Source: Chloroflexota bacterium (lineage in GTDB: Bacteria > Chloroflexota > Dehalococcoidia > Dehalococcoidales > UBA2162). From it: a stretch of DNA of 62,016 nt. The first letter of the stretch is position 1. The number at the start of each line of letters is the position of its first letter. Under the pieces are notes generated by a model, which saw only the letters and a program-made list of their open reading frames with translations, was not told the DNA's origin and searched no databases. The stretch spans positions 1 through 62,016 of the forward strand of contig JACPPR010000045.1 of assembly GCA_016190895.1 (NCBI GenBank), read 5' to 3'. The translations under genes were made by a program, and so were the position numbers. Below, piece by piece: positions 19,249 through 27,570 of the stretch.

Positions 19249-20046
19249 TTACCAGGGATGCGCTCGAAAGCGGGAGAAGTCAGGCGTTCGCTTTTCCAAA
19301 AAGGCAGCGGTGCCTTCCCGCCCTTCATCGGTGTCATAGTAGAGCGCGTTCGCTCCGTGGGCCAAGTTCTGAAGGCCGTAAACATGGTCGGTATCGGCGT
19401 TGAGGGCGTGCTTCAGAAAACGCAGGGCTGCCGGGCCTCTCTGGAGCAACTCACCGCTCCATGAGACTACGGTTGCTTCCAGTTCTTCCGGCGGGACCAC
19501 CTTGTTAACCAGCCTCATTTCCAGCGCTTCCTGGGCTGAGTACTGACGGCACAGGTACCATATTTCTCGTGCCTTCTTCTCACCGACGATGCGTGCCAGA
19601 TAAATGGCGCCGAACCCGCCGTCAAAACTGCCGTATTTGGGTCCGACCTGGCCGAAAATTGCCCTGGTGGAGGCGATGGTCAGGTCGCAAAGCACGTGCA
19701 AGACGTGGCCTCCACCGATGGCATATCCGTCAACCATGGCGATGACCGGCTTGGGTATTTCCCGAATCAGCCGGTGTAAGAGAGTCACCTGTAAGCGTGA
19801 CTTGCCGCTATCATCCTTGTAGCCGCCCTGCCCACGCAGTTTCACATCGCCACCCACGCAGAAAGGTCCGCTACCCCCAAACACGACCACGCCTATCGTC
19901 TCGTCATCCCAGGCGTCCTGAAATGCCGTTCTCAACTCATCGATGGTTAGTGGACGGAAGGCATTGAGAACCTTCGGGCGGTTGATGCTCACCCTTGCTA
20001 TTCCATTCTCCTTCCGATAGAGAATGTCCTGAAAATCATTTTTCAT
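19249..20046 (-). CDS. menB: 1,4-dihydroxy-2-naphthoyl-CoA synthase
   Basis: A 265-residue crotonase-fold enzyme that cyclises o-succinylbenzoyl-CoA. The oxyanion-hole segments are [15 protein letters not shown] (near residue 62) and [18 protein letters not shown] (near 103); the latter, with [14 protein letters not shown], is characteristic of MenB rather than other enoyl-CoA hydratases. It follows the CoA-transferase by 37 bp. The sequence [17 protein letters not shown] is also MenB-like. Its substrate requires prior CoA activation, for which no MenE ligase is encoded in this cluster. Confidence 0.94.
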   Translation of the reverse strand: MKNDFQDILYRKENGIARVSINRPKVLNAFRPLTIDELRTAFQDAWDDETIGVVVFGGSGPFCVGGDVKLRGQGGYKDDSGKSRLQVTLLHRLIREIPKPVIAMVDGYAIGGGHVLHVLCDLTIASTRAIFGQVGPKYGSFDGGFGAIYLARIVGEKKAREIWYLCRQYSAQEALEMRLVNKVVPPEELEATVVSWSGELLQRGPAALRFLKHALNADTDHVYGLQNLAHGANALYYDTDEGREGTAAFLEKRTPDFSRFRAHPW

Positions 20047-20083
20047 CGAGTTACTTCCTCCTAATTCGTAGCATCCGGACCAC

Positions 20084-21277
20084 CTATATCACGCCGTCCG
20101 ACCGTAAAGAATCCAGGTCATGGCCGGACAATCCAAGTAATTCCTCCAAAACCTGCCGCGTATGTTCACCCAGGCGCGGCGAGGCCCCGGCCGGTCCGGT
20201 CGTACTGCCACTGAGCCGAAATGGAGTATTGGCGACCTGCCAGGTACCTGCGAAGGCATGGGGTATCGCGGTCAGCATGCCGCGATATTTGACCTGCGGG
20301 TCATCGATGACTGCTTTGATGTCATTCACCGGACCGCATGGAATACCGGCCTCGGTGAGCCGGGTGAGCCAGTATGAAGCCGGCTGATTGCGGAATACTT
20401 CTTGCAGGACATCAGCCAGAAAGTCGACATGTTTCGTCCGGCCTGCGTTGTCGGCAAAACGCGGGTCATTGCCCAGGTCGGGACGACCGATAGACTGGCA
20501 CAAACGCCGCCATGTCGCTATGTCATCCGTAATAAGGGCAATCACGAAATTAGTGTCTTTAGCCCGGAAAGCCTGGAAAGGAGTGGCAGAAGGATGCCGG
20601 GTACCAATCGGGCCGGGCACTTGACCGGTAGCGAAATAGCGGGAGAAGGCGTTTTCCAACATGGTTACCTGGCAGTCCAGCATGGACATATCGATGTACT
20701 GCCCATGGCCGCTGACCTGACGCTGCCACAGGGCGGAGACAACAGCCAACGCGGTAAAGACTCCTGAGACGCTATCCCCCAGAGACGCGCCGGGCCGCAT
20801 GGGTTCCCCGCCCGGCTCTCCCGTGACGCTCATAATTCCACCCATGGCCTGTACGATGATATCGAGGGCAGGACGCGCCGCAGCCGGGCCATCCTGGCCG
20901 AAACCTGAGATGCTGGCATAAACGAGGCCCGGATGTAGCTTCTCAAGGCGCTGGTAGTCCAGCCCGAAGCGGGCCATAGTACCCGGGACGAAGTTCTCCA
21001 CAAGGACGTCAAAATGGGGTACTAGACGCTGAAACAGCCTCTGCCCTTCTTGCACCGACAAGTCTAATGTGATACTCTTTTTACCACGGTTTACGCTGAT
21101 AAAATATGCGCTATCTTCTCCCACCGCCGGACCTAATGTCCTGGCCGGGTCGCCGGCTCCAGGTTTCTCCACCTTGACCACCTCGGCGCCGAGGTCTGCC
21201 AGGAGCATGGTACAAAAGGGACCTGAGAGAATACGGCTCACATCGAGTACGCGGATACCGTGTAGAGGACCGTTCAT
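20084..21277 (-). CDS. Class III (CaiB/BaiF, formyl-CoA transferase family) CoA-transferase in the menaquinone cluster
   Basis: A 397-residue family III CoA-transferase. Family marks include [16 protein letters not shown] at the N terminus, [24 protein letters not shown], and the catalytic Asp near residue 201 in [12 protein letters not shown], where formyl-CoA transferase has its nucleophilic Asp. The start at 21277 has a strong AAGGAGG ribosome site; a longer frame to 21355 overlaps menC. It lies between menC and menB, exactly where OSB-CoA ligase (menE) would be expected, and menE is absent. Family III enzymes include succinyl-CoA:benzylsuccinate CoA-transferase, whose substrate resembles o-succinylbenzoate. 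I infer an OSB CoA-transferase role; this is not demonstrated. Confidence 0.85.
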   Translation of the reverse strand: MNGPLHGIRVLDVSRILSGPFCTMLLADLGAEVVKVEKPGAGDPARTLGPAVGEDSAYFISVNRGKKSITLDLSVQEGQRLFQRLVPHFDVLVENFVPGTMARFGLDYQRLEKLHPGLVYASISGFGQDGPAAARPALDIIVQAMGGIMSVTGEPGGEPMRPGASLGDSVSGVFTALAVVSALWQRQVSGHGQYIDMSMLDCQVTMLENAFSRYFATGQVPGPIGTRHPSATPFQAFRAKDTNFVIALITDDIATWRRLCQSIGRPDLGNDPRFADNAGRTKHVDFLADVLQEVFRNQPASYWLTRLTEAGIPCGPVNDIKAVIDDPQVKYRGMLTAIPHAFAGTWQVANTPFRLSGSTTGPAGASPRLGEHTRQVLEELLGLSGHDLDSLRSDGVI

Positions 21278-21304
21278 GACAGCCTCCTTGGGAAAGTAGA
21301 TACT

Positions 21305-22429
21305 ATGAGATTGACTGGCATCACCTGGCACGGATATGAATTGCCTTTTCGCCACCGGTATGTTACTTTCGGCAGCCGGGCAAACTCCCGTTTCGGTCTC
21401 ATTCTATTCCTGTATACCAGCGAGGGCGTTTTCGGCGTCGGCGAGGCATCGCCGGTGGGTACGTCAAGCGCGGATGAGATACTGAGAACGGCAGACGTGC
21501 TGGAGAGAATATCGCCGGAATTATTGGGATGCGAAACTGGCACGCTAGAAGACACGATATCAGCAAGGGATATTCCTGCCGCGTTACGCTTCGGACTCGA
21601 GACAGCGCTGCTGGACATCACAGGAAAAGCCCGTGGCTGCTCTGTGGCAACCCTGCTTGGCGGACGGCCGGCGTCCCTGCCGGTCAATGCTATCATCTCA
21701 GCGGAATCAGCGGAAAATGCTGTAGCCGAAGCGCTAGAGGCCATAGCAGTAGGCTTTAATTGCTTGAAGCTGAAGGTGGGGAGCGGGAAGCCGGACGAGG
21801 ACGAAGCTCTGGTTTCAGAGGTACGCCGGGCTGTGGGGCAGGAAGTGAAGTTACGCCTCGACGCCAACCAGGCGTGGGATGTCGGCCAGGCCATCGAGTC
21901 TTTACGGCGGCTGGCGCGATACGAAATTGAGTATGTCGAACAGCCTGTGCCAGCCGCCGATATCGGCGGTCTGGCCGAAGTGCGGCGGGCCGTACCGGTA
22001 CCAGTGGCCGCCGACGAATCATTAGGCTCACTGGATAACTTGCGCCGTATTCTGAACGCCGGCGCCGCTGACATCTTTATCTTGAAAGCAGCCCGTTTAG
22101 GCGGGCTGAGAACGACGTTGGCAGTAGCGAATACTGCTCTTAGGGCGGGAGACTCGGTGGTGGTTACTACCTCTCTGGAGTCGAGTGTCGGTATAGCGGC
22201 TAGCGCACACTTAGCCGCTGCGCTACCGCCGGCCACTTTGTCCCAAGGCCTCGCCACCGGGCTCTTGTTTTCCGATGACTTGATATCGCCCCCCTTGCTG
22301 CCCGCTCTGGGCAGACTGGAAACGCCATCCGCTCCCGGTCTGGGCGTCAAGGTAAACGCGGATATGCTTCGGAAACACGGCATTAACATCATGGGCTCAG
22401 TCGGCTCCCTGCATCAGATGGTTGAATAG
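21305..22429 (+). CDS. menC: o-Succinylbenzoate synthase
   Basis: A 374-residue enolase-superfamily enzyme that dehydrates SHCHC to o-succinylbenzoate. Catalytic and metal ligands are in place: KLKVG near residue 158, LRLDANQAW near 180, EQPV near 215, ADES near 238 and ILKAARLGG near 262. Unlike every other men gene here it is on the plus strand: its ATG is 27 bp from the CoA-transferase start, and its 3 prime end overlaps menH convergently by 41 bp. Its promoter must therefore lie inside the CoA-transferase gene. MenC relatives also include amino-acid racemases, but the context favours MenC. Confidence 0.9.
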   Translation: MRLTGITWHGYELPFRHRYVTFGSRANSRFGLILFLYTSEGVFGVGEASPVGTSSADEILRTADVLERISPELLGCETGTLEDTISARDIPAALRFGLETALLDITGKARGCSVATLLGGRPASLPVNAIISAESAENAVAEALEAIAVGFNCLKLKVGSGKPDEDEALVSEVRRAVGQEVKLRLDANQAWDVGQAIESLRRLARYEIEYVEQPVPAADIGGLAEVRRAVPVPVAADESLGSLDNLRRILNAGAADIFILKAARLGGLRTTLAVANTALRAGDSVVVTTSLESSVGIAASAHLAAALPPATLSQGLATGLLFSDDLISPPLLPALGRLETPSAPGLGVKVNADMLRKHGINIMGSVGSLHQMVE

Positions 22430-23261
22430 GTTGCTCTTGCTTAATGCTTCGCAGGAAGTCGATGACCATCCGGTTGAACCGGGTGGGCTGCTCCAGGTGC
22501 GCGGCGTGACCGGCCTGGGGGATTATTTCTAACAGGCTGCCACGGACCTCTCGATGCATTTCCCGGGCGATGGCGACAAATTTGTCATCCTCTTCCCCGG
22601 CGATAAACAGTGTCGGAGTTCGTATTTCCTGGAGACGGCGGTCTAGAGGCGGCTGTACGCCCGTACCGATGCCCCGCAAGCTGTTTGCCAATCCGGCAGG
22701 ATTATTAGACAGTCGTTGTTCCCTTAGCCTTGACCGAACTGCCAGAGGCAGCCGAGCTTGGCTCGCCCACAACGGTAGTGACTCCCAATAATCGACGAAT
22801 TTGATAATGCCGGATTTCTCAAGCCGGTCCGCTAATGTGTTGTCACTGCGCACGCGGGCTGCTCTTTCTTCAACTGAGGCGAGTCCGGGAGATGCGCTCT
22901 CCAGTGTCAGGCTGGCCGTCCGCTGGGGAAGAGCGATAGCAGCGGCAAGCGCAATCCGCCCACCCATGGAATAGCCCAACCAGTGGACGCGTTGCAGTTT
23001 CAAGCGGACTAGCAACTCCTCAAGCGCATGCACCGTGTGTTCCATGTCATAGAGTTGGGGGTTGTTCGGGCTATCAGAGGCGCCGTGCCCCAGCATGTCC
23101 GGGCAGACCACTGCATATTCCGCCAGCGCCGTTTCGCGGAAGGATGCCCAGGTTGAAGCGCTTCCGGTAAAACCATGAATCGCGACGATGTCTTGTCCCT
23201 CGCCGCCAATTTCAAGACCCAGTTGTTGACCATTCAGGGCGTCAAGCGCGATGCGAGTCAC
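22389..23261 (-). CDS. menH: SHCHC synthase, alpha/beta hydrolase fold
   Basis: A 290-residue alpha/beta hydrolase. MenH eliminates pyruvate from SEPHCHC to give SHCHC. The oxyanion region VAIHGFTGSASTW (near 26), the nucleophile elbow GYSMGGRIA (Ser near residue 96), an Asp in AGEEDDKF and the histidine in GHAAHLEQP are visible. The GTG start overlaps the menD stop as GTGA. The last 41 bp overlap the convergent menC. Confidence 0.9.
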   Translation of the reverse strand: MTRIALDALNGQQLGLEIGGEGQDIVAIHGFTGSASTWASFRETALAEYAVVCPDMLGHGASDSPNNPQLYDMEHTVHALEELLVRLKLQRVHWLGYSMGGRIALAAAIALPQRTASLTLESASPGLASVEERAARVRSDNTLADRLEKSGIIKFVDYWESLPLWASQARLPLAVRSRLREQRLSNNPAGLANSLRGIGTGVQPPLDRRLQEIRTPTLFIAGEEDDKFVAIAREMHREVRGSLLEIIPQAGHAAHLEQPTRFNRMVIDFLRSIKQEQPIQPSDAGSRLSP

Positions 23262-25051
23262 CTGTCTGCTCCTTCCCGCCGGCTCAGTCTGGCCGCCACC
23301 GCATCCCGTACTTGCCGGTGGAGTTGCGCGTTCAATTTGCGGTCGCCGGGGACTTCGATTATGGTAGTACCCTTTCTTGCCAGACTCCCCTTCACAGCTT
23401 CGCTAAAAGTAGACCAATTCCCGGCGAGGCAATAATCCAGGCCGTATAACTCAGCGGCAGCTCGGAAAGTCAGCCCGTGTGGAGTGCCGAAATACGGTTC
23501 GAATACGTCTTCGTAGGCGGACTGAGGCAAGAAAGAGAATATCCCGCCGCCGTTATTATTGATGACAATTATTGTCGCATTCAGACCGAAGGCCTTGGCG
23601 GCCAGCAGTCCGTTCATATCGTGATAGAAGGAGATGTCACCCAGCACCAGCACCATCCGGCCGGATGATACCGAACCGACGCCAAGAGCAGTCGAGATAA
23701 CGCCATCGATTCCACTGGCGCCGCGGTTGCACATGAACCGAATAGAGCGCCCAGTAGATGGGAAGAAGGTGTCCATATCACGCACCGGCATGCTGTTACC
23801 AGCAAAGAGCAGGCTTCCTTCAGGCAAGAGAGTCGATAACTCGGTAAAAACCTTGCCCTCGAAGAGCTGCTCACTGCGGGCTAACTCTCCCGCTATGGCT
23901 TTACCGGCAACCTCAGCGACGTTCCTCCATTGACGGTACCATTTTCCAGGGCTGGACTCTCCCTCGATGGCGTTGCTCAGTTCGGCGCAGAGACGTACTG
24001 GGTCTGTGCGCCAAACCTCACACGTGATATGCAAAGGGTCTCTCCAGAGAGGCTCGCTTTCCACAAGGATATGACGGGCGGTATGGTGGCGCTCTAGATA
24101 CTGGGTCAGCGGTTTGGAAACGGGCAAAGCCCCGAAGCGGATGACCACATCGGGGACCAACGTTTCAGCTACCTCTTTATCCCCGATAAAGGCATCATAG
24201 CAGTCAATGACCATGCTCCGGTCATGTGGGCCGCATCTCACTTGTGACAGGCAGTCGGCCAGAACAGGGAACCCGAGTTTGCGGGCAAGGGCGACGACAC
24301 ATCCGGCCATGTCCTCTCCGGCGTCCGGCCCGCAGACGATAATGCCCCGCTCGTATCGTTTTAGTCCCTCCGCCAGTCTCAGAACATCTTTGCTCACAGA
24401 CGCCGTATAGGTGGAAACTACTCCGAGAAAGAGACTCTCGCCGGGACGGCCGCAATACGCCTGGTGTTGGCGGACTGCCTCGCTATCCGGCAGGTCATCC
24501 GGCACGCTAACCGGCTCCAAAGGCTCCCGAAACGGGAAATTCAGATGGACCGGTCCCGCCGGTTTCTCGTTCGCCGTGGCCATGGCTCGCCCGGCCATCG
24601 AGCGGACAAAGGCCATCACGCCAAGGGAGACTTCCGGGGTCGGCATATTTACCGACCACTTGACATGACTGCCGTACATCCGTGTTTGGTCGATGGTCTG
24701 CAGCGCTCCCCAGCCCTGCAATTCCGGCGGGCGGTCCGCAGTAAACACCACCAGTGGTACTAGAGAGTAATGCGCCTCCACGACCGCAGGCATCAAGTTG
24801 GCCGTGGCCGTGCCGGAACTGCACACGATGGCCACCGGCTGATGAAGATATTTGGCCATGCCTAGCGCAAAAAAACCTGCCGAACGCTCGTCCAGATGTA
24901 CCCATTTCTTGATATGTGAGTTACGCGCGAAGCTTACTGCCAGTGGTGACGACCGAGAACCGGGACAGATACAGACATGTCTCAGTCCACAACGTGCCAG
25001 TTCGTCCACGAAGGCTTCGGCAAAAGCATAGTTCTTGTTTTCGAAAGACAT
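23258..25051 (-). CDS. menD: SEPHCHC synthase (ThDP-dependent)
   Basis: A 597-residue thiamine diphosphate enzyme that joins 2-oxoglutarate to isochorismate. The N-terminal CICPGSRSSPLAVSF block and the ThDP-binding region GDISFYHDMNGLL to NNNGGGIFSFLP near the C terminus are standard MenD features. I use the ATG at 25051, preceded by GGGAG, rather than the TTG at 25057 that overlaps the menF stop. The gene sits in the operon menF-menD-menH. Confidence 0.95.
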   Translation of the reverse strand: MSFENKNYAFAEAFVDELARCGLRHVCICPGSRSSPLAVSFARNSHIKKWVHLDERSAGFFALGMAKYLHQPVAIVCSSGTATANLMPAVVEAHYSLVPLVVFTADRPPELQGWGALQTIDQTRMYGSHVKWSVNMPTPEVSLGVMAFVRSMAGRAMATANEKPAGPVHLNFPFREPLEPVSVPDDLPDSEAVRQHQAYCGRPGESLFLGVVSTYTASVSKDVLRLAEGLKRYERGIIVCGPDAGEDMAGCVVALARKLGFPVLADCLSQVRCGPHDRSMVIDCYDAFIGDKEVAETLVPDVVIRFGALPVSKPLTQYLERHHTARHILVESEPLWRDPLHITCEVWRTDPVRLCAELSNAIEGESSPGKWYRQWRNVAEVAGKAIAGELARSEQLFEGKVFTELSTLLPEGSLLFAGNSMPVRDMDTFFPSTGRSIRFMCNRGASGIDGVISTALGVGSVSSGRMVLVLGDISFYHDMNGLLAAKAFGLNATIIVINNNGGGIFSFLPQSAYEDVFEPYFGTPHGLTFRAAAELYGLDYCLAGNWSTFSEAVKGSLARKGTTIIEVPGDRKLNAQLHRQVRDAVAARLSRREGADR

Positions 25052-25053
25052 AA

Positions 25054-26457
25054 TCAACTCCCTCTCAACGCTGAAAGCATTGGCTGGAACTTTAACTCTG
25101 TCTCAATAAATTCCTGCTCTAGGTCGGACCCTTCCACGATACCCGCCCCGGCATAAAGAAAAGCCTTGTCGCCACGCAGCAACGCCGACCGGATGGCTAC
25201 GGCAAACTCGCCGCTCGCTGTGTGGTCCATCCATCCTACCGGGGCCGCGTACCAACCCCGGTCGCCTTCCATCCGGCGAATCAACTCCAAAGCCTGTTCT
25301 GTAGGTGCCCCCGCGACGGCCGGAGTGGGATGCAATTTCTTGACGATATCGAGAATACCGTAACCCTGATGTATGTTGCCAGAAAAGGGGGTGAACAAGT
25401 GCTGAACATTCTTTAGTTTGGAAACCTGAGGCGTTTCGTCCCAGTGCAGTTCAAGACAAACGTCTTTCAACGCCGAGGCCAGCATCGCCACCACAGTCTC
25501 GTGCTCCAGCCGCTCCTTAGCGCTTGCCAGGAGACGCGTTTCGAGGATACGGTCCTCCTCCGGGTTGATTCCCCGTGCGGCGCTGCCAGCCAGGCAAGTA
25601 GCACTGAGTCGGCTTCCCTCAAGGCGAGCCAGGCTCTCCGGCGTCGCCCCAATAAAGCTCGCCTCATCATTGCCAATGGCAAATATAGAGCACTCAGGAT
25701 AGAGACGACACATTTGTTCCAGCGCCCTCTCGACCGAAAACTGCCTGTCTGCGTACAGGGCTTTCTGCCGTGCCAGAACTACTTTGGTCAGAAGACCATT
25801 CTCGATGGCCTTCTGACCAGAATGGACTCTGGCCGCCCACTCTTCTCGGGAGGTTTCAGTCACATTTGTGATAGTCGGCTGACGTGTCTCGCCCGGTGAG
25901 CTCTCCTGCAATGACTCCAGCTCATCAATCAAAGCATTAACCTCGACATTTGCGTTCGTTTCAGGAACAACGAGAGTATTGATGGTCAGCCATGTAGTCC
26001 CTTTTGACCTGGTAAAAAGAAAGCGTGGTAATGCCATAAGCGCATCCGGGAAACTGTGCCAGACTACATCTCTGGCGCTGCGCGGGTCAAAGCGGAATCC
26101 TCCCAGGAAAAGCGGGCCGACTCCCCGTATGGTGGGCGACTGGACGATGGCGTTCTGGGTGAGGGTACGGTGCTCGTGAATTACCGAATCATAAGGGCTT
26201 TCTCCTTCTGAGCTTAACGCGGCGGCCCGGCCATGGGCGACCAGCCAGAAGTCTTGCGCGGGTCGTCCCCAAAACGTTCGATTAGGGGTAGACTGGCCTC
26301 GGGCGGCAAAAAGGGACAAGGGGCTGCTCGAGCAGGAAACCGGTTGTGCCTGGCTGACCAGGATAGGCATCTTCAGCCCTTGCGCCTTCTTTTGGCCCCG
26401 GATAAGGATATCTTTCAAGACTTTTTCTATGGGACCCACTGATGGAACACAAGTCAT
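25054..26457 (-). CDS. menF: Isochorismate synthase
   Basis: A 467-residue chorismate-binding enzyme that makes isochorismate, the first committed step of menaquinone synthesis. The C-terminal chorismate-binding domain shows LTKVVLARQKAL, SLARLEGSRLSATCLAGSA, EERLEHETVVAML-like ERLEHETVVAM, and HPTPAVAGAPTEQAL near residue 360, followed by GDRGWYAAPVGW. The N-terminal 130 residues are variable. It overlaps the upstream TetR gene by 4 bp, so the regulator and the biosynthetic genes share a transcript. Confidence 0.93.
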   Translation of the reverse strand: MTCVPSVGPIEKVLKDILIRGQKKAQGLKMPILVSQAQPVSCSSSPLSLFAARGQSTPNRTFWGRPAQDFWLVAHGRAAALSSEGESPYDSVIHEHRTLTQNAIVQSPTIRGVGPLFLGGFRFDPRSARDVVWHSFPDALMALPRFLFTRSKGTTWLTINTLVVPETNANVEVNALIDELESLQESSPGETRQPTITNVTETSREEWAARVHSGQKAIENGLLTKVVLARQKALYADRQFSVERALEQMCRLYPECSIFAIGNDEASFIGATPESLARLEGSRLSATCLAGSAARGINPEEDRILETRLLASAKERLEHETVVAMLASALKDVCLELHWDETPQVSKLKNVQHLFTPFSGNIHQGYGILDIVKKLHPTPAVAGAPTEQALELIRRMEGDRGWYAAPVGWMDHTASGEFAVAIRSALLRGDKAFLYAGAGIVEGSDLEQEFIETELKFQPMLSALRGS

Positions 26458-27131
26458 GGTCTACCTTCGGGAATGAATTCAGATTCGACTAAGGATGGGT
26501 CTGCTCCAACACTCTGGAGCAGTATCCTGCGGAGGCCTGGAGTCGCCAGTGTTAATGGATTGGGGTGCCCGGTCAGTAGCCAGTGTAATATCACTTCGTG
26601 GAGTCCGCCAACCCATATCCTGGAAACCAGCAACGTGTCCACTGGTCTTATCTGGCCTGCTTCTACCGCCGCATCCAGTTCTTGCTGAATAAGAGCCGAG
26701 AATTTCTCCCTTATCGGCAGGAACTTCTTGTCAACGGCTTTACCATTTCCGACGATATTCAGGAGGAGTACCTGGGCGACATTGCGCTGGCGTGCAAATA
26801 TGGCCATCAGAGCATCAATACTGCCTGCCACGCGGTGGAGTGGCGTGGGCTGATTCTTTACTGAGTCACGTACCTTATTGACCAGCTTCTCACTCATGCG
26901 GTCCAAAAGCGCCATTACCATCTGCTCTTTGCTGGGGAAGTGAAAATAAAAAGAGCCCTTGGAAGTGGCCGATAAATCCACGATTTCCTGGATTCCGGCA
27001 GCGGAATATCCGCGTCTCGCAATCACTTGCAGCGCAGCATCCAATATTCGTTCGCGGCCAGCGGGCGCTTCGACCTGGGCTCCTTTGGTCGCCTGAGACT
27101 TTGTTGAAGACCGACTGGTTGGTTTAGTCAT
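26454..27131 (-). CDS. TetR/AcrR-family transcriptional regulator of the men cluster
   Basis: About 225 residues. The helix-turn-helix (ILDAALQVIARRGYSAAGI then SKGSFYFHFPSKEQ) is classic TetR; the C-terminal ligand domain is not assignable. A longer frame starts at 27176, but the -10 box at 27138-27143 lies inside that extension, so I use the ATG at 27131. That ATG is where transcription would begin, making the mRNA leaderless. It is the first gene of the menaquinone transcript and probably regulates itself and menF-D-H through the palindrome at 27153-27169. Confidence 0.88.
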   Translation of the reverse strand: MTKPTSRSSTKSQATKGAQVEAPAGRERILDAALQVIARRGYSAAGIQEIVDLSATSKGSFYFHFPSKEQMVMALLDRMSEKLVNKVRDSVKNQPTPLHRVAGSIDALMAIFARQRNVAQVLLLNIVGNGKAVDKKFLPIREKFSALIQQELDAAVEAGQIRPVDTLLVSRIWVGGLHEVILHWLLTGHPNPLTLATPGLRRILLQSVGADPSLVESEFIPEGRP

Positions 27132-27137
27132 ATGCCT

Positions 27138-27166
27138 ATGATAGATTGAAGGTGATTGTTTGTCAA
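27138..27166 (-). promoter_or_regulatory. Promoter of the tetR-men transcript
   Basis: On the minus strand TTGACA (27166-27161), a 17-bp spacer, and TATCAT (27143-27138). The expected transcription start falls at or next to the A of the tetR ATG at 27131, so little or no 5 prime leader is left. Confidence 0.7.
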
Positions 27167-27169
27167 TCA
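27153..27169. promoter_or_regulatory. 17-bp palindrome over the -35 box, candidate TetR operator
   Basis: TGATTG-TTTGT-CAATCA, a perfect 6+5+6 inverted repeat that covers the -35 hexamer of the tetR promoter. Size and placement fit a TetR dimer site used for autorepression. Confidence 0.6.
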
Positions 27170-27229
27170 TCGGCAAAGTTAGGGGACACAGTAGCAGACA
27201 ACCAAGGAATTGGCGACGACTGCATGAAC

Positions 27230-27274
27230 TGAGGCGGCGGCACCGGCAAGATAGAGGTAGGCAGGGCGGACTAG
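27230..27274 (+). pseudogene. 3 prime remnant of a second zinc-ribbon nucleotidyltransferase gene
   Basis: Positions 27236-27274 encode G-G-T-G-K-I-E-V-G-R-A-D and a stop, identical to the last 12 residues of the gene at 16676-17221. The two DNA copies differ at AAA/AAG, GTG/GTA, GGA/GGC, CGG/AGG and TAA/TAG, all synonymous. A TGA at 27230-27232 interrupts the frame where the second zinc CxxC should end, and nothing recognisable precedes it. This looks like the tail of a diverged homologous gene, not a recent copy. Confidence 0.6.
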
Positions 27275-27275
27275 C

Positions 27276-27569
27276 TTAATGCTTGTCCTTTGCTCCCCGC
27301 CATCTCGTGACAAGATTGCCAATCACAGAGCCTAGCACCGTACCTATAAGCCCGCCGGCGATGATACAGGCGAGGGGAAGCCAGAAGGGATCCCTGAACC
27401 GGATGCCCACGATAATGCCGGCAATAATACCTGCAGTTGCGCCAAAGAGGGTGTATTTGTCACCTGGTTTTCGGTCCGGCGGTAGTTCCTTTTTTACCTT
27501 TTCTTTTGCGTACTCTACCTGACCGCGTACCACGTTCTCATCCGGATTAAACCAACCACCTTGACCCAT
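27276..27569 (-). CDS. Small membrane protein with two glycine-rich helices
   Basis: A 97-residue protein. The N-terminal 35 residues are hydrophilic (MGQGGWFNPDENVV). Two hydrophobic, glycine-rich segments follow: LFGATAGIIAGIIVGI (about 42-57) and LACIIAGGLIGTVLGSVIG (about 66-84). The ATG at 27569 is one base after the pycA stop and has GGAGG seven bases upstream inside pycA, so it is probably co-translated with pycA. It is not an OadB or OadG sodium-pump subunit. I do not recognise the family; the pattern resembles glycine-zipper or AtpI-like proteins. Confidence 0.75.
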   Translation of the reverse strand: MGQGGWFNPDENVVRGQVEYAKEKVKKELPPDRKPGDKYTLFGATAGIIAGIIVGIRFRDPFWLPLACIIAGGLIGTVLGSVIGNLVTRWRGAKDKH

Positions 27570-27570
27570 T

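Noticed and set aside
21274-22392. Long minus-strand frame opposite menC (372 codons)
   Set aside because: It is Ser/Arg/Pro-rich with no domain, and the plus strand carries an unmistakable MenC with all catalytic residues.
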